A DNA stretch of 64,000 nt, taken from Fodinicurvata sediminis DSM 21159 (GTDB taxonomy: Bacteria; Pseudomonadota; Alphaproteobacteria; Kiloniellales; DSM-21159). Below are positions 1 through 7,952 of this stretch, one piece after another. The notes under the pieces were generated by a model, which did not search any database, was not told the DNA's origin, and saw nothing but the letters and a program-made list of their open reading frames with translations. The stretch's first letter is position 1; each line of letters begins with the position of its first letter. Location: assembly GCF_000420625.1 (NCBI RefSeq), contig NZ_ATVH01000018.1:124001-188000 (forward strand). The letters run 5' to 3'. Made by a program: the position numbers and the translations under genes.

Positions 1-1039
1 GCAGCTACTGGTATCAGGTCGGCGACTCCTGATTTTCTCAGGACTTTTCGCGTTGCTGACCTTTCTGGGCTTTTATGCCGTATATGACCAGTTTGCGGGG
101 AAAACACTTGTTTTCGATACCAAGCTTCTGGCGTGGTCGACAGTGCTGTCCATTGCGGGTCTGTTCGTCGTCTATATCCTTTCCGACGGGCTGCGGCTGT
201 ATTTTACCTTGCGTGCGCTGGGTCAGCGGGTGCCGCTTAAACAGATCTTCCGTCTGGTTTTCATCAACATTTTCTTCTCTAACGTGACACCGATGGCGAC
301 AGGCGGGGGTGTTGCACAGGTTTGGTACCTGCAACGACATGGCGTACGTGTCGGTACAGCCACAGCCGCCACCACGATCCGAACCGTCCTGGCCGTGGTA
401 TTCATTTTCACACTGACACCTGTCTTCCTGCTGACCCTGGAAGCCTTGCACAATCAGACCCTGATCAGTCGTATCAGTTGGATTCTGGCAATCCTGATCG
501 TGCTTTATCTTGGGTTCTTTTCTGTCGTCCTCTTGCGTGCCCGCTGGCTGATCGGCCCGGTTTCGCGGGTGCTGAAGGCAATGCGCATGCTACATCTGAT
601 CAGCCAGGAAAGGCACATTCGCTGGCAATACAAATGTCGCCGCGAAATGTTGCACTTCTCGTATAGTTTCGCGATCTATCTGCAGGGACCCAAGGAATTC
701 GTCTCTCTATCCATATTTTTCACCTTTCTTTTCCTGATCAGCCTGTTCAGTTTTCCGGCCCTGATTATTGCCGGGCTGGGATATCACGTGGACTATATCG
801 TCACGACCGGGCTTCTGGTGGTGACCACCTTTGTCATGTACTTCTCGCCCACACCTGGCGCAGCCGGAATCTCGGAGGGCGTGTTCGGCAGCTTTTTCAG
901 CAGCATCTTGACCCCGGACCATCTGATATTGGTGATCCTGGCCTGGCGCGTGGTAACGGTTTACATCGGGATGCTGGTTGGCCTCGTAATTATGCAGCTT
1001 GAGATTGCCCCAGGGAAGAAAGCGCGTGAAAAGACGTAA
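1..1039 (+). CDS. Flippase-like (UPF0104 / lysylphosphatidylglycerol synthase TM family) membrane protein, 5' end outside window
   Basis: The reading frame is open from the first bases of the window, so the N-terminus is missing; the first possible start inside the window (TTG at 53) is probably not the real one. The visible part is a polytopic membrane protein with about seven or eight hydrophobic segments. Family-like landmarks are an N-P/T-M-A-T-G-G-G segment (SNVTPMATGGG) and the later S-P-T-P-G-A-A-G-I-S-E motif, both typical of the UPF0104 family that includes the flippase half of MprF. Members move or bind lipids, often glycolipids or aminoacyl lipids. The stop overlaps the start region of the next gene, a membrane-bound glycosyltransferase, so a joint role in making and flipping a glycolipid is a reasonable inference. 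Substrate unknown. Confidence 0.75.
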   Translation, partial: QLLVSGRRLLIFSGLFALLTFLGFYAVYDQFAGKTLVFDTKLLAWSTVLSIAGLFVVYILSDGLRLYFTLRALGQRVPLKQIFRLVFINIFFSNVTPMATGGGVAQVWYLQRHGVRVGTATAATTIRTVLAVVFIFTLTPVFLLTLEALHNQTLISRISWILAILIVLYLGFFSVVLLRARWLIGPVSRVLKAMRMLHLISQERHIRWQYKCRREMLHFSYSFAIYLQGPKEFVSLSIFFTFLFLISLFSFPALIIAGLGYHVDYIVTTGLLVVTTFVMYFSPTPGAAGISEGVFGSFFSSILTPDHLILVILAWRVVTVYIGMLVGLVIMQLEIAPGKKAREKT

Positions 1040-3236
1040 CCCGCTCAAACTGCTTTTCTACCTGAACGTCCTGCTCGTAGCGTTCCTGATTGGCTACAAG
1101 GCCTATCTCAACTACTTCCTATCCGATTTCAACGCGGAGCATACCGAACAACTGGCACAGCTCGAGGAAAGCCTGGAAGGTCAGGGTGACTTCAGCTTTG
1201 CCGTGGTCGGCAATATCAACAACTCCGTGGGCATTTTCGAGCGCAAGATCGTTCCCATGCTCAACGAGTCCGACATCGATTTCATGGTGTCTGCCGGCAA
1301 CGCCGTCAGTGGAGGAGGGGAGGACAAATACAGGGCGCTCCATGGCAGCCTTAGCCAGTTGGACATACCCTACCTGCTGACCTTCGGGGAAAACGAGTAC
1401 GAGGACTTTGGCAGCTTTCGCTTCTACGAGCACTTCGGCCCGCATTTCTATTCCGTTGTTGCAAATAACAGTCGCCTGATCTTTCTGGATTCCACGGGCA
1501 AGACTCCCTTTTCCTGGCAGTACCGCTGGCTGGAAGACATTCTGGAGGCGGATGAATCGGATCACGTTTTTGTTTTCGTGGGCCACCCCTTGTTCGAAGC
1601 TGAACAGGATGTGCTGTTCGGCTCGTCCGATGCCTATTGGCAAGCTGAAACCTCGCGTCTGCAACTGCTCGACTTGATACAGCGCCACGAGGTCGATGCC
1701 GTATTCTCTGCAAACCTGCCACTCTATTCCCAGCAGTCCGTGGGAGATACCGAGTTCATTACCACAGGCGGGGCGGGGGGCCTGATCCTGAACAATGATG
1801 TCAGTTTCTACCACTTCATCCGAGTAAATGTGACGCCCCAGGATTTCGATGTCGAACTGGTCCCTCTGGATATCGGGCAGCACCCGATCCTGAAACAGCT
1901 GGAGAGTTTCTGGTTCTTCATCTACTCGCTGTTCTACGTCGGCTATCAGAACTTCATCCTGCTGGTCAGTGTTCTGACCCTGATCGCCATTCGTCTCTAC
2001 ACGATGATCTTCCTGGACCGGGATTATTATCCGAATTTCGATATTGATCCCTCGCCTTGGCTGGAGAAGCCGCTCCGTGTGGCGATGTTTACGAACAATT
2101 ATCTACCATTCATTGGCGGTGTTCCAATTTCCATAGACCGCTTGCGACGCGGCTTGGAGGCCCTGGGGAACAAGATTCTGGTAATCGCCCCACGCTATTC
2201 GGACCTCGGAGAAGAGGAAGAGAACACCCTGTATGTGTCCTCACTTCTGCCAGTCGGGCGGAAGCGTGAGTTTCGCATGGCCAATATCTTTTTGCCTGGC
2301 ATCCGCCGAAGGGTGCGGGCGTTCAAACCCGATATCATTCATTTGCACCACCCCTTCTGGCTGGGATCCCTGGGCCTTTTCATGGCCAGGCGCATGCGTG
2401 TTCCGGCGATCTACACCTATCACACCCGCCTGGAACACTATGCGCATTTCGTGCCGGTTCCAGGGCGACTTTTCCGCAATTTCATATCCCATGCACTGGT
2501 CAAGCGTTTTGCCAATAAGTGTGATGGGATCATCGTGCCAACCTCCTCGGCCGAGGAATATCTGCGTATGATCGGCGTGAAGCGGGACATCTTCGTCCAG
2601 CCGACCGGAATCGAGTTCGAGCGTTTCCAGGAAGTCGATCAATCCAGAGTCAAGGCTTTGCGCAAGGACTTCGGTATCAAAGATGAGGTGGTCCTGATCA
2701 GCGTTTCGAGAATATCGCTGGAGAAGAACATCGATTTCATGATCGATGCATTGGCGGATTTACGCCAGAGAATCGACCAGCCCTTCCGGCTGTTGCTGAT
2801 CGGTGAGGGGGATCAGCAACCGCGTCTGCAAAGACGGCTGGATGAGCTTGGACTGTCCGACTGCTGTACCTTGGTTGGCAGTGTGCCGCCCAAGGATATG
2901 CCCCATTACTATGCACTGGGGGATATCTTTGTCTTTGCCTCCAAGTCCGAAACCCAGGGCATGGTGATCCTGGAGGCCATGGCATCCGGCCTGCCTGTTG
3001 TGGCCGTGCGTTCCAGTGGAATCGATGATGTGGTTCGGCAGGACTACAATGGCTTCAAGACACGCGAAGTTCGTGACCAGTGGCGGGATGCGGTCAGCCG
3101 CCTGATCCAGGAAAGATACCTAAGGGAAACGCTTGGCCGGCAAGCGCGGGAATTCGCCAAGGGTTACTCGGTCGAACATTTTGCTGAAGAGGTGAAGGCC
3201 GTGTATGCCAAGGTTCTGGCATCCCTGGACCGTTGA
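1026..3236 (+). CDS. Membrane protein fusing a degenerate metallophosphoesterase-like domain to a GT4 glycosyltransferase
   Basis: 736 residues from GTG 1026, chosen because an AGGGA Shine-Dalgarno lies about nine bases upstream; a TTG at 999 is an in-frame alternative. Order: TM helix (about residues 10-30), a calcineurin-phosphoesterase-like domain (about 55-285), a second hydrophobic hairpin (about 295-330), then a GT-B family 4 glycosyltransferase (about 348-730). The GT part has the N-terminal NNYLPFIGGVP loop, HLHHPFWLG, and the E-x7-E donor-binding motif ETQGMVILE, as in MgtA/PimB-like GDP-mannose or UDP-glucose lipid glycosyltransferases. In the phosphoesterase part the usual metal ligands are replaced: GN-IN near residue 62, GN at 91-92, GENE at 121-124, GHPLF at 186-190, and no GHxH. 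It overlaps the upstream flippase-like gene by 14 bases, suggesting glycolipid synthesis. Acceptor unknown. Confidence 0.8.
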   Translation: MKRRNPLKLLFYLNVLLVAFLIGYKAYLNYFLSDFNAEHTEQLAQLEESLEGQGDFSFAVVGNINNSVGIFERKIVPMLNESDIDFMVSAGNAVSGGGEDKYRALHGSLSQLDIPYLLTFGENEYEDFGSFRFYEHFGPHFYSVVANNSRLIFLDSTGKTPFSWQYRWLEDILEADESDHVFVFVGHPLFEAEQDVLFGSSDAYWQAETSRLQLLDLIQRHEVDAVFSANLPLYSQQSVGDTEFITTGGAGGLILNNDVSFYHFIRVNVTPQDFDVELVPLDIGQHPILKQLESFWFFIYSLFYVGYQNFILLVSVLTLIAIRLYTMIFLDRDYYPNFDIDPSPWLEKPLRVAMFTNNYLPFIGGVPISIDRLRRGLEALGNKILVIAPRYSDLGEEEENTLYVSSLLPVGRKREFRMANIFLPGIRRRVRAFKPDIIHLHHPFWLGSLGLFMARRMRVPAIYTYHTRLEHYAHFVPVPGRLFRNFISHALVKRFANKCDGIIVPTSSAEEYLRMIGVKRDIFVQPTGIEFERFQEVDQSRVKALRKDFGIKDEVVLISVSRISLEKNIDFMIDALADLRQRIDQPFRLLLIGEGDQQPRLQRRLDELGLSDCCTLVGSVPPKDMPHYYALGDIFVFASKSETQGMVILEAMASGLPVVAVRSSGIDDVVRQDYNGFKTREVRDQWRDAVSRLIQERYLRETLGRQAREFAKGYSVEHFAEEVKAVYAKVLASLDR

Positions 3237-3246
3237 GGACGGACGG

Positions 3247-4155
3247 TTAGCTCGTTCTGCTGCCAGAAGCAGCGGCCAGGCGCGTTCGCTCTGGATGCCG
3301 CGACATCAGGATCATGCCGCAGAGCACCAGGAAGACTCCCAGGCTATGCCCCGAGGTGACGGGCTCGTCCATTACGAGGGCCGAGCCGAGAGCGCCCAGG
3401 GGCGGTACCAGGAAGGCATAGAGCGAGGCGAAGTTCGCGCCGGCCCGCGCCACGAGGAGGTAGTACCCCAGATAGGCGAGGCCCATGCCCAGGATCCCTT
3501 CGCCAGCCAAGGCCCAGACGGCGCCACTGAAATCCGTTCGTAGCGGCTGTTCGAGTGCAAAGGCGGTGAGGAAAAGGGCAATCGCGCCGAACAGAATGGT
3601 CCAGGCAGTCAGGGCGTACTTGTCCAGGTCCTTTGATTGCCGAGCAACAAAGATGCCGTTCAACGCGAATACGACTCCGCCCGACATCATGATCAGCATG
3701 CTGAAGAGCTCGTCGGCGTGATTGGCCAGGTGATGCCAGCCCACGAAGGTGATCAGACCGGTCACGGCCAGCGGCACGCCGAGCAGTCGCTGCAGGGAAA
3801 AGGGCGTCTCGCGGGTGACGAAGGTGGTCAGCAGGAAGGTGGTTACAGGCACGGTCGTTCCCAGCACGGCCGCCAGGCCCGGCGTGATCCGATGTTCGGC
3901 AATCACCACCGAGAGGTTTGGCAAGGCGATCGCTGTCAGCCCCATGACGATCGGCACCCAGGGGCGCGTTCGCAGCGGCTGCATGAGGGGGCGCCGCAGG
4001 GCGTAGCGCACGCCGGGTAAGATCACGACAGCGGCGATGGCGGTCATCACGGCGGTGGCCGTGATCGGCGGAATCTCCTTGGCACCGCTGATGAAGAGAT
4101 AGCTCGTCGACCAGGCAAGCGAAGTGGCAAAGAGGATGATGAAGTTTATGATCAT
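3247..4155 (-). CDS. EamA/DMT-family transporter
   Basis: 302 residues with ten hydrophobic segments arranged as two EamA repeats, the standard drug/metabolite transporter fold of the inner membrane. The first repeat begins with the typical W-S-T-S-Y-L-F-I-S-G segment at the N-terminus and each repeat ends in a glycine/proline-rich helix (for example LVPPLGALGSALVMDE in the second). Family members export or import small metabolites such as amino acids, purines or nucleotide sugars; nothing here identifies the substrate. It is on the minus strand just downstream of the multiheme cytochrome gene, 81 bases apart, with an inverted repeat in between, so cotranscription is uncertain. It converges on the glycosyltransferase gene, 10 bases apart. 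Confidence 0.8.
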   Translation of the reverse strand: MIINFIILFATSLAWSTSYLFISGAKEIPPITATAVMTAIAAVVILPGVRYALRRPLMQPLRTRPWVPIVMGLTAIALPNLSVVIAEHRITPGLAAVLGTTVPVTTFLLTTFVTRETPFSLQRLLGVPLAVTGLITFVGWHHLANHADELFSMLIMMSGGVVFALNGIFVARQSKDLDKYALTAWTILFGAIALFLTAFALEQPLRTDFSGAVWALAGEGILGMGLAYLGYYLLVARAGANFASLYAFLVPPLGALGSALVMDEPVTSGHSLGVFLVLCGMILMSRHPERTRLAAASGSRTS

Positions 4156-4188
4156 GGAAATCCCAGGTCGAGATCGTGCGATGGCCTG

Positions 4189-4216
4189 GTCGTGGACGTA
4201 TTTATATGCCCACGAC
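4189..4216. repeat. Inverted repeat between cytochrome and EamA genes
   Basis: GTCGTGG (4189-4195) and CCACGAC (4210-4216) are perfect 7-base arms around a 14-base AT-rich loop that, read on the minus strand, contains TATAAA. It sits in the 81-base gap between the cytochrome stop and the EamA start. It could be an operator over an EamA promoter or an intercistronic hairpin. No T-run follows, so a classical terminator is unlikely. Confidence 0.35.
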
Positions 4217-4236
4217 CCCTTAAGGAAAGCTGAAGC

Positions 4237-7200
4237 TTAGTTCGACAGGGGAACGGTTCCGCTCGAGACGACCTCCAGCTTCCAGTCCTCGGCCTGGGTG
4301 CCATCGAGATTCAAGTGCCCTGCCAGGAAGCCGAGGCGGTCGCGATCCTCACCCTTGGCTGTGCACATACGGTCCTGGAGATAGAAGGGCGGTGTTGCCT
4401 GGTAGTAGAGCGTGGCCTTGACGGCCGCGGGTTTTGCACCGTACGGCAGGTCGGCCAGGGGAACCTCGTAGACCAGCGAATCCCCGCCACCCTGGCTGTA
4501 GTCGGGATCGTCCCCGACCGCGAACGGCGCGACATCCTCGGCCAGGTCGTCGCCGGCGCCCAGGGCCTCGGCGATTTCGCGGCGCTGATCGTCCGGCAGG
4601 AAGCCGTGGGGCAGCAGGCGATTGTCCTTCACGGTGCTGCAGATGGAGAGGAAGCTCGTGGTCAGCTGTCCGGCTGGTTCCGTTCCCTTGCCGCAGCTCG
4701 CGGCACTGGCCCCCTCAGGCGGCGTTGAGACCAGCTCCTGATAGATTTGGGCCCTGTCCTGGCGTGTGATCGTCTCGTAGTGCGGCTGATGCAGGCGTTC
4801 CTCGGGCTCGATGCGTGCGCTGCAGTCCTTCGACCACCAGTACTCGCCCTCGATGGGTGCTCCCTTTTCATCGACAAGGACGCCCGCCCTGTTCGTGCGC
4901 CCCGAGGCCCAGAGGGTGGTTCCCTGGGAATCGAGGACGCGGAAATCGATGAAGGCGCGCCGGAAGCCGACGCCGGAGGGGAACTTGTGCCCGACCTTGC
5001 TGGTGAGTGAGACGCTGGCGGTCAGCTTGCCCGTACTGCTTTTGACCTTGTCCACAATAATCTCGGCGGTTTCGTTGGAGGCAAGGTCGAGCATGGCCTG
5101 CTCGGTCCGCAACAGGGGATCGACCCCCATGCCGACCAGCATCGGATCGACGGTGCGGATGCCCAGGATGTCGGGGAACTGCTGGGCCATTTTGACCAGG
5201 AATACATTCAGGCCGACCAGTGTGTGGCGGGAATAGTTGTCCCGCACTTCCAGATCAATGTCGTCAGGCCCGAGGCTGTGCTCGGCCTCGGGGAAATTGC
5301 TGTGTTCCTGGATGCTGGCGATCTTGCTGCGATAGGGCGTGCCGTCGCTGTCTTCCGAGGGCATGTGGCAACTCTGGCAGGATTCGGCCCTGTCACCCTT
5401 GCCATGGGGCAGGGAGCCGTCGGGCGTGTCGCCGGTGCGGTAAGCGCTGAATGCCCACTCCGGATAGGTGGTCTGTTCGTAGGTGTAGTCAATCACCTTG
5501 CCCTTCTGCATCACTGGCAGGTGGACCGTGTGGCAACTGCCACATACCTCGGAACTGGCGATGTCCGCGTTGTGTTCTGGTGTGATGCCCAGTGCGTTCT
5601 CCATCGGCTTGACCTTGGGCGCTTCGAAGGGGCCGATCAGGGAGTCGGGCGGACGCACCGGGAAGCTGCCTGTGAAGGTTCTGGCAAAGCCCGTATTGTC
5701 CGGATTGAGGCGCTGCTGCCGCTCCTCGACGCAGGCATTCTCGGGCCGGGAGAGCGCACCCTCGACCTCTTCGCCCAGCGCCATGCGGTGACAGGCAGTG
5801 CAGGAGATGCCGTCGCGCGCGAGTGCGCCATACTTGGCGTTTTCCACGCCGGGATGATCAGCCGGCCAGGGAACAGCATTGACTATCTCGCGCCGGAAGT
5901 CGGGGCAAGACTCCGTCTCCGCCTCTTGATCGATATGGAATTGCCGCTGGCCGGTGATGCCGTGGCAACCCAGGCAGGTGTCCTCGACCATGCCGGGGTC
6001 TTCCGGATGAAAAGTCTGGGTCTCACTGGCCAGCTGGGCGAAGAAGAAGGGATCACGCCCGGCCAGGCCCATGGGCGAGCTGCGCCAGGTGGCATAGGGC
6101 GAGAGGTTGAAGAGATCGTCGCCGTGCGGGTTGGGCTCGGTCATGTCGAACTGCAGGCCGGTGCTGCCTGCGTCGTGACAGCCTGCGCACTGGCTGGAGG
6201 TCAGGAACTCGTCCGAGGCATCGGGGCCATCGGCGCCGACCCAGGTGTTGTCATAGGTCTGGGAGGGCATTTTCGAGACGCTGTCCCAGTCCGGCAACTC
6301 GTCAGAGAGCGCGCGCAGTGCTTCCAGCAACTCCTGGTTGCTCTTGTAATGCGGGGTGCCCAGGCGATGGACCTCGTCATCGGGCAGGGCCACTTCACGA
6401 TGGCGTCCCTCAGGGGCGGGAGCTTCGAAGAAATTCTGACTGAGGAAACTCAGCGGTGTGCCGGGCGCACCCTTGATGTTGTTGGGCGAGGCGAAGGTCA
6501 GATTGTTCTCGGCCGAGGCGTGGCAGTTCATGCAGTACTGTGCAAAGCCCTGATTGGGCATGGGATTGGTGGGCGCCGGCGGCCAGTCCGGCGCCCAGCC
6601 GCTGCCCTCTCCGAAGCCGTACCAGCCCCAGTACCAGCCATCGTGGGAGGCGTCGTTGTCACGGATCATGATGGCCGCGCCGTTGGTCGGATGGAGCTGC
6701 AGGGGATCCACGTCGCTGCAGCGGCTGGCTGGCGCTGGGAACATCTCCTTGACCATGATGGCACCATCCGGCACCGGCGGCGCATCGCTGGCCGTGGTCT
6801 CACCGTCCGAGCGGTACGTGGTCAGCCAGTCGGTCATCTCCGGCGAGTACCAGATCACCACGGGGGCATGGGTGCCGTGATCCTTGCCTTGCCACTCTCC
6901 GCCCTGCAGGTTGGCCGTGAAGGGACCGGTGTCGCGCACGGAGGTGTCGCGGCGCCAGCCGGAGTCCTCCGCGCGGTGGCAGTAGTTTCCGAGGAAAGTG
7001 TTGAGTTTTTCCTGGTATTCATCCAGAGGGAAGGCGGAAGGCGTGCGGACCTGATTTGCCAAGTTGTCACAGACCTCTTGATCTGTTGGCACGAGGGCAT
7101 GAGCTCTTTCCGCCTCGCACTGGCCGGCCAGTGCCAGTGCGGGCACTGCAAGCAAGGTCAGTTGAGCAATCAAAAAGATGTACAAGCTGCGTCGTTGTTG

Positions 7201-7245
7201 CGCACCCAAGCTGGGGAAGAGCTTCCCGCCAGACGTATTTTTCAT
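4237..7245 (-). CDS. Secreted hexaheme cytochrome c with N-terminal P460-like region
   Basis: 1002 residues from ATG 7245 (an AGGGGGG Shine-Dalgarno lies seven bases upstream; a GTG 18 bases earlier is the alternative). A hydrophobic signal peptide ends near ALALAGQ, so the protein is periplasmic or beyond. Six CXXCH heme c sites are visible at about residues 238 (CMNCH), 353 (CAGCH), 424 (CLGCH), 482 (CTACH), 568 (CGSCH) and 623 (CQSCH), followed by about 375 residues without hemes that probably form a beta-rich domain. The stretch around residues 120-235 (VKEMFP, IMIRDND, GWYWGWYG) resembles cytochrome P460-like domains. The likely role is periplasmic electron transfer or redox catalysis. 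No partner quinol oxidase, porin or maturation gene is adjacent, so substrate and partners are unknown. Confidence 0.75.
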   Translation of the reverse strand: MKNTSGGKLFPSLGAQQRRSLYIFLIAQLTLLAVPALALAGQCEAERAHALVPTDQEVCDNLANQVRTPSAFPLDEYQEKLNTFLGNYCHRAEDSGWRRDTSVRDTGPFTANLQGGEWQGKDHGTHAPVVIWYSPEMTDWLTTYRSDGETTASDAPPVPDGAIMVKEMFPAPASRCSDVDPLQLHPTNGAAIMIRDNDASHDGWYWGWYGFGEGSGWAPDWPPAPTNPMPNQGFAQYCMNCHASAENNLTFASPNNIKGAPGTPLSFLSQNFFEAPAPEGRHREVALPDDEVHRLGTPHYKSNQELLEALRALSDELPDWDSVSKMPSQTYDNTWVGADGPDASDEFLTSSQCAGCHDAGSTGLQFDMTEPNPHGDDLFNLSPYATWRSSPMGLAGRDPFFFAQLASETQTFHPEDPGMVEDTCLGCHGITGQRQFHIDQEAETESCPDFRREIVNAVPWPADHPGVENAKYGALARDGISCTACHRMALGEEVEGALSRPENACVEERQQRLNPDNTGFARTFTGSFPVRPPDSLIGPFEAPKVKPMENALGITPEHNADIASSEVCGSCHTVHLPVMQKGKVIDYTYEQTTYPEWAFSAYRTGDTPDGSLPHGKGDRAESCQSCHMPSEDSDGTPYRSKIASIQEHSNFPEAEHSLGPDDIDLEVRDNYSRHTLVGLNVFLVKMAQQFPDILGIRTVDPMLVGMGVDPLLRTEQAMLDLASNETAEIIVDKVKSSTGKLTASVSLTSKVGHKFPSGVGFRRAFIDFRVLDSQGTTLWASGRTNRAGVLVDEKGAPIEGEYWWSKDCSARIEPEERLHQPHYETITRQDRAQIYQELVSTPPEGASAASCGKGTEPAGQLTTSFLSICSTVKDNRLLPHGFLPDDQRREIAEALGAGDDLAEDVAPFAVGDDPDYSQGGGDSLVYEVPLADLPYGAKPAAVKATLYYQATPPFYLQDRMCTAKGEDRDRLGFLAGHLNLDGTQAEDWKLEVVSSGTVPLSN

Positions 7246-7570
7246 TCTTGGCCCCCCTGTCACCTTTCTATAAAGGCATGGAGTTGCCCACCCTGTAAAC
7301 TGTTTTGAAGCGGATACAGGGTCGATATTGCGTTGGCTATAGCCTTCGGGAGTCCTGACCCATGATTTCTTGATATGTAATTCCAGATAGCAAAAATATA
7401 GCAGTTAATAACTTTGCAAGAAACAATTAACCATGATTATGATTTGTATTTTAGTTAATAATTTTTTCATACCTTCATTGGTATTTTCCGAACAAGTATC
7501 GGAATAGCAGTAATTGCAATATTGGCTGCTCTGCGGGTGGCCGTTGCCAATAGGCTTAATGGAGGACTTG
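7246..7570. other. AT-rich intergenic region between cytochrome and Flp pilin genes
   Basis: About 325 bases separating the minus-strand cytochrome gene from the plus-strand pilin gene, so it should hold promoters for both. It is clearly richer in A+T than its surroundings, especially 7370-7480. A small inverted repeat, CCGA (7488-7491) and TCGG (7499-7502), lies about 70 bases before the pilin start. No convincing -35/-10 pair could be fixed by eye and no coding potential is apparent. Confidence 0.4.
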
Positions 7571-7753
7571 ATGGGAAAAATTCTTGCGTTCTTGAGACAG
7601 GAAAAAGGTGCCACCGCCGTGGAGTATGCGTTGATTATTGCGCTGGTGGCGGCAGTTCTCGTGGGTGGTGCGACTACGTTTGGAGACGATCTCGAATCCG
7701 TTTTCACCGACATCGGAAATAAGTTGACTGGTGAGGAAGGCGATGACGAATAA
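7571..7753 (+). CDS. flp: Flp/Fap-type pilin (Tad pilus major subunit)
   Basis: 60 residues. Start ATG 7571 is preceded by a strong GGAGG five bases upstream; an in-frame ATG at 7559 overlaps that site and is less likely. The protein begins with a short basic leader (MGKILAFLRQEKG) and the Flp cleavage motif G|ATAVEYALI, followed by a hydrophobic helix and an acidic tail (GEEGDDE). The prepilin peptidase CpaA encoded at 9580 is expected to cut after the glycine. It forms the shaft of the Tad adhesive pilus. It is first in the Tad locus and is separated from the assembly genes by a strong terminator, as expected for a highly expressed structural subunit. Confidence 0.93.
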   Translation: MGKILAFLRQEKGATAVEYALIIALVAAVLVGGATTFGDDLESVFTDIGNKLTGEEGDDE

Positions 7754-7797
7754 TGATTTGCGCAGATTTGGTTCTGCGTAAATCTGTCAGATATTCT

Positions 7798-7834
7798 AAG
7801 CGCGGGGCGGTTTTCAACTATCCCGCGCTTTTTT
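7798..7834 (+). terminator. Rho-independent terminator after flp
   Basis: AAGCGCGGG (7798-7806) pairs perfectly with CCCGCGCTT (7822-7830), followed by more T residues to 7834. The 9-base GC-rich stem with its T-run is a textbook intrinsic terminator 44 bases after the pilin stop. It should leave most transcripts as monocistronic flp, with the assembly genes reached by read-through or from a separate promoter in 7835-7940. Confidence 0.85.
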
Positions 7835-7952
7835 GTGGCCATGACTCATGACCTATTGGCCATATCTTAACTTTCTCTCGCTAGATTCTGTTTGGGCCCG
7901 GTCAGACAAGCTGTCGGCCTGACACTTATGGAATGATGCTGGGGGAGAGGCT

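Noticed and set aside
4189-4216. Inverted repeat between cytochrome and EamA genes as an intrinsic terminator
   Set aside because: The stem is only seven bases, the loop is long and no T-run follows on either strand; kept only as an inverted repeat.
5224-7308. A 694-codon open frame antisense to the multiheme cytochrome gene
   Set aside because: It has no recognisable domains, is low-complexity (Gly/Ala/Val-rich), and is the expected mirror of a high-GC gene. The minus strand has six CXXCH motifs and a signal peptide, so that is the real gene.
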